Shown here: piece by piece, positions 8,267 through 13,563 of the stretch | How the letters are laid out: each line of letters starts with the position of its first letter | Position numbering within the stretch: the stretch's first letter is position 1 | Source: an uncultured Chloroflexota bacterium | Lineage (GTDB): Bacteria; Chloroflexota; Chloroflexia; Thermomicrobiales; UBA6265 | NCBI GenBank assembly: GCA_937901745.1 | Contig: CALGSZ010000132.1 | Span: 1 to 13,563 of the forward strand | Direction: 5' to 3' | DNA length: 13,563 nt | The notes under the pieces: generated by a model | The model's input: only the letters and a program-made list of their open reading frames with translations | Told to the model about the DNA's origin: nothing | Database searches by the model: none | Position numbers and translations under genes: made by a program

Positions 8267-8566
8267 GTGCTGGACGAAATCGTTCGCCGGGTCGTCGAAG
8301 CCGCGCAACCAGACCGGATCATCCTGTTCGGCTCGGCCGCCCGGGATGAGATGAGTCCGGAGAGCGACGTGGATTTGCTGGTGATCAAGTCCGGCGTGGA
8401 ACACCGCGGGCAGCTTGAGGAACGCATCTACATGAACCTTTTCGGCGTCGGCGTGCCGGTCGACGTCGTGGTCGTCACCCCCGAGGACGTGGCGCGGATC
8501 GGAGACCGGGTGGGCAGCGTGATCCGGCCTGCGCTCCGCGAGGGCCGGGAGATCTATGCCGCCTGA
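8267..8566 (+). CDS. MNT-type minimal nucleotidyltransferase (antitoxin-like)
   Basis: This protein of about 99 residues is a minimal nucleotidyltransferase (MNT/KNTase fold), the usual partner of HEPN proteins. The core IILFGSAARDEMSPESDVDL contains the GSx10DxD active-site motif (G22, S23, D34 and D36 from the chosen start), followed by VPVDVVVVTPEDV. Known MntA-type antitoxins transfer AMP to their HEPN toxin; intact catalytic residues make that plausible here. The start is uncertain. The frame is open from 8075, but the first 60 residues are not MNT-like. I chose GTG at 8267 (GGAT 6 nt upstream); CTG at 8255 would better match the usual N-terminus but is a rare start codon. It overlaps the next gene by 11 bp, typical of these pairs. 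Confidence 0.8.
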   Translation: MLDEIVRRVVEAAQPDRIILFGSAARDEMSPESDVDLLVIKSGVEHRGQLEERIYMNLFGVGVPVDVVVVTPEDVARIGDRVGSVIRPALREGREIYAA

Positions 8567-9068
8567 GCGACGCGACCCCACGGACCCGCTTGAGTGGATC
8601 CGGCGCGCGCGGAGCAACCTTGCCAGGGCCCGTGCAGGACCACCGGCGCCGGAAGTGCTTTACGAAGATCTCGCGTTCGACGCGCAGCAGGCGGCGGAGA
8701 AGGGGATCAAGGCCGTGCTCGTGGCGAGGAGAGTGGACTTCCGCAAGACGCACTCGCTGGTAAATCTCCTCTCCCTGGTGGAGGGCGCCGGTGTGGTGGT
8801 ACCCGCAGATGTCCGCGAAGCGGCGCGCCTCACGCGCTATGCCGTGCGAACACGCTGCGCCTCCGCTATCCTCGCCGCGGGTCGCCGCCCAGGTCGGCAC
8901 CCGATCTCCCCGGTCACCGGAACGGATCTCCTCGGCGCGGCCGTTTCGGTCGCGCGTCGGTCCCCTACCTTCCATCGGTCTGCTACCCACCAGAGACGCA
9001 ATGGACGACATCGCCACCGATCACCCAGCACCCGCAGCGCCTGTCTCGAACAGCGACGCCGCGGCTAG
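8556..9068 (+). CDS. HEPN-domain protein (toxin-like), abnormal C-terminus
   Basis: The N-terminal half is a clear HEPN domain of the kind paired with MNT proteins: DPLEWIRRARSNLARARAG (residues 10-28), YEDLAFDAQQAAEKGIKAVL (36-55), FRKTHSLVNLLSLV (62-75) and DVREAARLTRYAV (85-97). HEPN partners are commonly RNases or inactive derivatives. R59-x6-H66 has the spacing of an RX4-6H motif, but I am not certain it is the catalytic one. It starts with ATG inside the end of the MNT gene. After about residue 97 (near 8846) the reading becomes Arg/Ser/His-rich and unlike the family, continues without a stop and overlaps the cas4-cas1 start by 68 bp in another frame. The normal final helices appear lost or frameshifted, so the 3' end of about 220 bp is doubtful. 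The gene may be a remnant. Confidence 0.65.
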   Translation: MPPERRDPTDPLEWIRRARSNLARARAGPPAPEVLYEDLAFDAQQAAEKGIKAVLVARRVDFRKTHSLVNLLSLVEGAGVVVPADVREAARLTRYAVRTRCASAILAAGRRPGRHPISPVTGTDLLGAAVSVARRSPTFHRSATHQRRNGRHRHRSPSTRSACLEQRRRG

Positions 9069-10788
9069 CGACGCCTCCGACCTCCTCCCCGTGCGCATGC
9101 TCAACGAGTTCGTCTACTGCCCGCGACTCTTCCACCTCATGCACGTCGAAGGCCGGTGGGAGGACAACGTCTACACCGTCGAGGGCAAGGACGCGCACCG
9201 CCGCGTGGACCGGCTCGACCACGTGCTGCCCGACCCCGGTGCGGCCGACGGCGCCGACGGCACGCGCGACGCGGCAGACGCCGAGGGCGACGGCGACGAG
9301 CGGCCGACCATCTCGCGTTCGGTCAGTCTCGGCTCGCCCCGCCTCGGGATCACCGCGAAACTGGACCTCGTCTCCACCGCGGGAGACGAGGCGGTGCCCG
9401 TGGACACCAAGCGCGGTCGCGTGCCGAACAACCCCGAGCGGAGCTGGGAGCCCGAGCGCGTGCAGCTCATGGCGCAGGGGCTGCTGCTGCGCGAGCACGG
9501 CTACCGCTGCGACCACGGCGTCCTCTACTACGAGGGCTCGAAGACCCGCGTGGACGTGCCGTTCACGCCCGAGCTCGAGGCACGCACGCTGCGTTACATC
9601 GAGGAGGCGCGCGCCGCGGCGCTCTCCACTGTGCTACCGGATCCACTCGACGACAGCCCCAAGTGCAACGGCTGCTCCCTCAACGGCATCTGCCTGCCGG
9701 ACGAGACCCTCGCCCTCCGCCACGTGCCGGCCGACCCGACCACGACGGGCCATCCCCCGGTCCGTCGGCTGTATCCCGCGCGCGACGAAGCCCTGCCGCT
9801 GTACGTCCAGGAGCAGGGCGCGACGGTCGGCAAACGCGGCGAGCTGCTCGTGATCCAGAAGTCGGGCGAGGAGATCGCGCGCGTGCGGCTGCGCGACGTG
9901 AGCCAGCTCGTGCTCTGCGGCAGGATCGGGATCAGCGCGGCGACGATCCACCTGCTGTGCGAGGCCGCCGTCCCGATCGTGCACCTCTCGGCCAGCCACT
10001 GGTTCTACGGCATCACGCACGGCATCACGCTGCGCAACGCGTACGACCGTGCAGCCCAGTTCCGCGCAGCGTCCGATCCCGGACGCGTGCTGGCGTTCGC
10101 GCGCGCGATCGTCGCGGCCAAGGGCGCGAACCAGAGGACGCTGCTCAACCGCAACGCGCAACCGAAGCCGGAAGGCACGATCGAGCGCATGGCGACATTC
10201 CTGCGGAAGCTCGAGCACGCCACCAGCGTGGATGAGGTGCTCGGGCTGGAAGGCAACCTCGCGGGCCTCTACTTCGGAAGCTTCTCCGCGCTGCTTCGCC
10301 CCCGGGATTTCGACGCGGAGTGGGCGTTCGAGGAGCGAAACCGGCGCCCGCCACGCGATCCGGTCAACGCGCTTCTCTCGTTCGGCTACGCGCTGCTCGC
10401 CAAGGAATGCACGGTCGCTCTGCTCGCAGAAGGGCTGGACCCGTGGTGGGGGCTTTTTCACCAGCCGCGCCACGGCCGTCCTGCGCTCGCGCTGGACCTG
10501 ATGGAGGAGTTCAGACCGCTCATCGTCGACAGTGCCGTGATCACTGCCGTCAACACGGGCATGGTCACCGCGCGCGACTTCGTCCGCTCCGGTGCCGCGT
10601 GCATACTGACTGCGTCCGGGCGGAAGGCCTTCCTCAAGGCATACGAGGCACGGCTCAACCAACTGGTCACGCACCCGGTATTCGACTACCGGTGCTCCTG
10701 GCGCCAGGTGATCCGGCTCCAGGCGCGTCTGTTCTCGCGGTGGTTGCGCGGGGACGTGCCGGTGTACGTCGGCGTGACCACCCGCTGA
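9001..10788 (+). CDS. cas4-cas1: Cas4-Cas1 fusion, CRISPR adaptation protein (type I-G)
   Basis: This 595-residue fusion drives spacer acquisition. The Cas4 part (about 28-240) is a RecB-like nuclease with an iron-sulfur cluster. It has C40 in NEFVYCPRLF, nuclease residues H66, D122 and D135-K137 (VDTKRG), and C222, C225 and C231 in CNGCSLNGIC. It trims and orients PAM-containing prespacers. The Cas1 integrase part (about 262-595) has E417 (LEGNLAGLYF), H487 (GLFHQPRHGR) and the acidic cluster D499/E502/E503 (LALDLMEEFRP). Such fusions are typical of type I-G and known from Geobacter sulfurreducens. The ATG at 9001 is chosen because the frame upstream (open from 8791) is not Cas4-like. An acidic low-complexity stretch at residues 79-100 interrupts Cas4, probably as a loop. 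The stop is 16 nt before cas2. Confidence 0.95.
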   Translation: MDDIATDHPAPAAPVSNSDAAASDASDLLPVRMLNEFVYCPRLFHLMHVEGRWEDNVYTVEGKDAHRRVDRLDHVLPDPGAADGADGTRDAADAEGDGDERPTISRSVSLGSPRLGITAKLDLVSTAGDEAVPVDTKRGRVPNNPERSWEPERVQLMAQGLLLREHGYRCDHGVLYYEGSKTRVDVPFTPELEARTLRYIEEARAAALSTVLPDPLDDSPKCNGCSLNGICLPDETLALRHVPADPTTTGHPPVRRLYPARDEALPLYVQEQGATVGKRGELLVIQKSGEEIARVRLRDVSQLVLCGRIGISAATIHLLCEAAVPIVHLSASHWFYGITHGITLRNAYDRAAQFRAASDPGRVLAFARAIVAAKGANQRTLLNRNAQPKPEGTIERMATFLRKLEHATSVDEVLGLEGNLAGLYFGSFSALLRPRDFDAEWAFEERNRRPPRDPVNALLSFGYALLAKECTVALLAEGLDPWWGLFHQPRHGRPALALDLMEEFRPLIVDSAVITAVNTGMVTARDFVRSGAACILTASGRKAFLKAYEARLNQLVTHPVFDYRCSWRQVIRLQARLFSRWLRGDVPVYVGVTTR

Positions 10789-10804
10789 GAAGAGACGTGA
10801 CACC

Positions 10805-11095
10805 ATGGCCCGCCGACACTATCTTGTCTCGTACGACATCTCCGACGACCGCCGCCGCGACGCCGTCTTCAAGGCCCTCGAGGGCCAGGGCGACCACGTG
10901 CAATACAGCGTCTTCCTTTGCGACCTGAACGACCGTGAGCTGGCCCAGCTCCGTGCCCGGCTGCGGCGTGAGATCAATGCCGTCGAAGACCAGATCCTGA
11001 TCGTGGACCTGGGCCCGGCGACCTCGCCATTGGAGAACGGGATCGAGTGCCTCGGCAAGGCGTACGCCCCGTCGGTACGGGTGCTGGTTGTGTGA
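10805..11095 (+). CDS. cas2: CRISPR-associated protein Cas2
   Basis: This 96-residue protein has the normal length for Cas2, the dimeric ferredoxin-fold scaffold that bridges two Cas1 dimers in the integration complex. The N-terminal strand RRHYLVSYDISDDRRRDAVF carries the conserved aspartate (D11) after a hydrophobic strand, and GDHVQYSVFLCDLND (29-43) is the second signature. The ATG at 10805 follows the cas4-cas1 stop by 16 nt with a purine-rich GAGAAGAGA in the gap as a modest ribosome binding site, so the two are co-transcribed. The CRISPR leader starts directly after it. Confidence 0.95.
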   Translation: MARRHYLVSYDISDDRRRDAVFKALEGQGDHVQYSVFLCDLNDRELAQLRARLRREINAVEDQILIVDLGPATSPLENGIECLGKAYAPSVRVLVV

Positions 11096-11104
11096 TCCAG
11101 CATC

Positions 11105-11122
11105 CGCCTGGACACCCAGGCG
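11105..11122 (+). terminator. Hairpin just after cas2, possible terminator or attenuator
   Basis: CGCCTGG (11105-11111), an ACAC loop and CCAGGCG (11116-11122) form a perfect 7-bp stem beginning 10 nt after the cas2 stop. There is no T-run behind it, so it is at most an atypical terminator. It could mark the end of the cas4-cas1-cas2 transcript or act as a protein site in the leader. Confidence 0.35.
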
Positions 11123-11166
11123 AGCGGCCCGGTGGTTCGCGACTAGCGGCAGGCGCTCGTAGCTGT

Positions 11167-11195
11167 TTGACAGCAAGGGTTGAGGGAATGATCAT
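11167..11195 (+). promoter_or_regulatory. Candidate array promoter (TTGACA, 17 bp, GATCAT)
   Basis: A perfect consensus -35 hexamer TTGACA (11167-11172) is followed after exactly 17 bp by GATCAT (11190-11195), matching TATAAT at four of six positions. Transcription would start near 11202, about 90 bp before repeat 1, and produce the pre-crRNA. This is the best sigma-70-like pair seen in the window. Confidence 0.5.
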
Positions 11196-11290
11196 CACCA
11201 TCGACGCCCGCCTTGCGAACGGCCCCACGCAGGCACCGCTCGCGATTCCGGCTGGAAGTCGCGCGCTGGCAACGGGTTCCGGGGCGGGCT

Positions 11291-13342
11291 GATTCCGCGG
11301 ACTCAGATCCGCGGCCTCATTGAAGCGCAATTCGTGGGGCGGCGTACCCGAGCCGCCGGGCCGGCGATTCCGCGGACTCAGATCCGCGGCCTCATTGAAG
11401 CGAGATCGGGCTGAACGACATGAACACGAGTTTCCGGATTCCGCGGACTCAGATCCGCGGCCTCATTGAAGCCACGCGCAGCTCGTGGTCACCGCCATCG
11501 TCCAGCTCGCGATTCCGCGGACTCAGATCCGCGGCCTCATTGAAGCCGCTCGGAGATTGACGTGACCGCCGGCCGGCCGTAGGTTGATTCCGCGGACTCA
11601 GATCCGCGGCCTCATTGAAGCGGCGCTACCACCCGGCCGAGGTGCTCGCCGCGGGCGTGATTCCGCGGACTCAGATCCGCGGCCTCATTGAAGCCGATGG
11701 ACGGGGAAGCGGTGCTGAGCGCGGCCGATCGATTCCGCGGACTCAGATCCGCGGCCTCATTGAAGCCCGGTCCGCGCGGCGATCCGGTCGATGCACTCGC
11801 GCGGATTCCGCGGACTCAGATCCGCGGCCTCATTGAAGCTGCACGCCCAGCAGCTGGAGCGGCAAGAAGTATTTGAGATTCCGCGGACTCAGATCCGCGG
11901 CCTCATTGAAGCAACTTCCAGGCGCCGGGGCTTTCCCGCCGCATGAACCGGATTCCGCGGACTCAGATCCGCGGCCTCATTGAAGCGCGTCCGACCCGCT
12001 CGTGCACGATGTGGAGGTCAGCGATTCCGCGGACTCAGATCCGCGGCCTCATTGAAGCGTCAGGCGAGCCGACGAAGCAGCAGAGGAAGTTCGCGATTCC
12101 GCGGACTCAGATCCGCGGCCTCATTGAAGCTCATCAAGCGGTCCCCCGTGTTCCCCTCGATCGACCTGGATTCCGCGGACTCAGATCCGCGGCCTCATTG
12201 AAGCGCGCACGTGCCGCGCCGGCGCGACCGGATCCGCTACCGATTCCGCGGACTCAGATCCGCGGCCTCATTGAAGCTGCCCGGCGCGCCTTCGTCCGAA
12301 GGCCGGCCGCCGCGATTCCGCGGACTCAGATCCGCGGCCTCATTGAAGCGCGCGTAATCGGATGGGGCTCAGGATCTGGGGCCCGATTCCGCGGACTCAG
12401 ATCCGCGGCCTCATTGAAGCCATCTGCTCGGGCCGCTCGGCCGCAGCGCGGTCCAAGATTCCGCGGACTCAGATCCGCGGCCTCATTGAAGCGTCCTCGA
12501 CGTCCCAGACCAGCCAGCGTCCCGATCGGGATTCCGCGGACTCAGATCCGCGGCCTCATTGAAGCGAGGTCCACCACGGCCGAGGCCCCGAGCTCGAGCA
12601 GGATTCCGCGGACTCAGATCCGCGGCCTCATTGAAGCCGGAACACGATCCAGCTCACCGAGCGGGAAGACAGGACTCGATTCCGCGGACTCAGATCCGCG
12701 GCCTCATTGAAGCGACGTCCACGCCGAGGTCTCCCAAGAACCGGTGCAGATTCCGCGGACTCAGATCCGCGGCCTCATTGAAGCGGCCAGGATCACCAGC
12801 TCGCGCGACGCGATCGCGCGCCGATTCCGCGGACTCAGATCCGCGGCCTCATTGAAGCATGGTGCAGCAAGGCAATAATCCCCGTCGTGTGTTGCGGATT
12901 CCGCGGACTCAGATCCGCGGCCTCATTGAAGCCATGCGCAAGGACGGTGACGGACGACGGCACGGCGCTGGATTCCGCGGACTCAGATCCGCGGCCTCAT
13001 TGAAGCAACTCAGGCATCTTGCCTTCCGGCACCCTGGCTACGATTCCGCGGACTCAGATCCGCGGCCTCATTGAAGCAGCAGTGTAAGCATGGCACAATG
13101 CCAGCAAGGCAGCAGGATTCCGCGGACTCAGATCCGCGGCCTCATTGAAGCAGCGCATCCAGCCTGCCGAGCGCCTCCGTCAGCTTGGATTCCGCGGACT
13201 CAGATCCGCGGCCTCATTGAAGCGAGGATCCGCCCGGCAGCATCCCGGACGACGACAAGATGATTCCGCGGACTCAGATCCGCGGCCTCATTGAAGCCTC
13301 GGCAGCGCGGCGTCGCCACCGCGCGTCTTGTCGATTCCGCGG
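11291..13342 (+). CRISPR. CRISPR array, 28 full repeats plus one truncated, 28 spacers
   Basis: The 36-bp repeat begins GATTCCGCGG and ends CCTCATTGAAGC. It contains a 7-bp stem CCGCGGA/TCCGCGG (repeat bases 5-11 and 18-24) with loop CTCAGA. Repeats start at 11291, 11366, 11437, 11511, 11586, 11659, 11731, 11804, 11877, 11951, 12023, 12095, 12169, 12242, 12314, 12385, 12457, 12530, 12602, 12678, 12749, 12823, 12897, 12971, 13042, 13116, 13188, 13262 and 13333 (only 10 bases). All 28 full copies read identical. Spacers are 35-40 bp. The final ATTGAAGC fits the usual 8-nt type I crRNA 5' handle and sets the plus-strand orientation, with the youngest spacers next to cas2. No degenerate trailer repeat is seen; the array is cut by an insertion element. 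Confidence 0.98.
13333..13342 (+). repeat. Truncated 29th CRISPR repeat at the IS junction
   Basis: GATTCCGCGG matches the first 10 bases of the repeat exactly, then the sequence changes to the insertion-element end (TGTCAACGG). The break falls within the left arm of the repeat's hairpin. The missing 26 bases should lie on the far side of the element. Confidence 0.9.
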
Positions 13343-13355
13343 TGTCAACGGCGGC

Positions 13356-13392
13356 CGAAAATCTGACAGTTCTGGCGATCGAAAATCTGACA
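13356..13392. repeat. Two copies of CGAAAATCTGACA in the IS terminus
   Basis: CGAAAATCTGACA occurs at 13356-13368 and again at 13380-13392, a spacing of 24 bp. Repeated copies inside the terminus are the usual transposase-binding layout of IS21-family ends. Confidence 0.75.
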
Positions 13393-13415
13393 CCCGGCAG
13401 AGGGGGTGACGAGCC

Positions 13416-13563
13416 TCAGGTCGTCGGTGCCTCCCGACGGCTACGGTTCCGTCTCGGTTGAGGGTTTTGTTGCTCGGGCTCAGTGGCGAGAGCCCGGTAG
13501 AGCTCGGAGTGGTGGCGCATGCGGTAGCTGTTGCCCCGGATGCTCACGATGTGGCAGTGGTGG
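13416..13563 (-). CDS. istB: IstB-like ATP-binding transposition helper, C-terminus only
   Basis: The minus strand reads HHCHIVSIRGNSYRMRHHSE and continues to a TGA at 13416-13418, giving the last 48 residues. The HHCHIV-x-IRG-x-SYR pattern is the hallmark C-terminus of IstB, the AAA+ helper ATPase of IS21-family transposition, normally about 250 residues. The Walker motifs lie beyond the right edge. The tail after the motif (about 28 residues, Arg/Pro/Glu-rich) is variable in this family. There is no sign of a frameshift in the visible part, so the element may be intact. Confidence 0.87.
   Translation of the reverse strand, partial: HHCHIVSIRGNSYRMRHHSELYRALATEPEQQNPQPRRNRSRREAPTT

Larger units (their letters stand above)
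11096..11290 (+). promoter_or_regulatory. CRISPR leader
   Basis: This 195-bp non-coding stretch separates cas2 from the first repeat. It is taken as the leader because it flanks the repeat end opposite to the conserved ATTGAAGC 3' handle and holds a promoter-like pair reading into the array. New spacers should be inserted at its right edge (11290/11291). No integration-factor site could be recognised with confidence. Confidence 0.75.
13343..13563 (-). mobile_element. IS21-family insertion sequence, istB-side end (partial)
   Basis: The element begins at TGTCAACGG, carries a 13-bp motif twice in its terminal region (13356-13368 and 13380-13392), and contains the end of an IstB-like gene facing inward. 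IS21 elements typically have a multi-copy terminal repeat and an istA-istB pair with istB last, which matches. The remainder, including istA and the other end, is outside the window. The target duplication (4-8 bp is usual for the family) cannot be seen. Confidence 0.85.

Noticed and set aside
8791..9000. N-terminal extension of Cas4-Cas1, or a HEPN-Cas4-Cas1 fusion in the same frame
   Set aside because: The upstream 70 residues are not HEPN- or Cas4-like, and the HEPN domain lies in a different frame. The ATG at 9001 is the sensible start.
11615..13074. Long open frames across the array encoding tandem IPRTQIRGLIEA or FRGLRSAASLK peptides
   Set aside because: These are translations of the 36-bp CRISPR repeat, a multiple of three, so frames stay open by chance. 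They are not a repeat protein.

Overview
This window is a nearly complete type I-G (formerly I-U) CRISPR-Cas locus from a high-GC bacterium. GTG starts, strong GC bias at third codon positions and very long open shadow frames all point to high GC. The phylum cannot be fixed from the sequence alone.

Layout, left to right. Positions 1-404 hold no convincing gene, but end in a rightward intrinsic-terminator-like hairpin that abuts the end of the effector operon. Positions 405-7694, minus strand, form a tightly packed four-gene effector operon read right to left: cas3 (helicase with a C-terminal HD nuclease), csx17 (large subunit, Cas8g), csb1 (Cas7-like backbone) and csb2 (Cas5-Cas6-like fusion). 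The gaps are only 1 to 3 nt, which implies translational coupling. Positions 7695-8266 are a divergent, structured, apparently non-coding region. On the plus strand follow a minimal nucleotidyltransferase (MNT) and an overlapping HEPN-domain gene (a probable toxin-antitoxin pair), a cas4-cas1 fusion, cas2, a leader of about 195 bp, and a CRISPR array of 28 complete 36-bp repeats plus a truncated 29th.

The array is cut after 10 bases of repeat 29 by the end of an IS21-family insertion sequence. The end of its istB gene (minus strand) and its characteristic repeated terminal motif run off the right edge. Because repeat 28 is still perfect, the array very likely continued beyond the insertion.

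Working together, Cas4-Cas1 and Cas2 would capture spacers at the leader (cas2) end. The array transcript would be cut in its 7-bp stem-loop repeats by the Cas6-like part of Csb2. Csb2, Csb1 and Csx17 would form the surveillance complex, and Cas3 would degrade the target. The unusual points are the HEPN/MNT module wedged between divergent effector and adaptation halves, the apparent loss of the normal HEPN C-terminus, and the IS21 disruption of the array. The core is a recognised CRISPR subtype; I do not see a wholly new system here.
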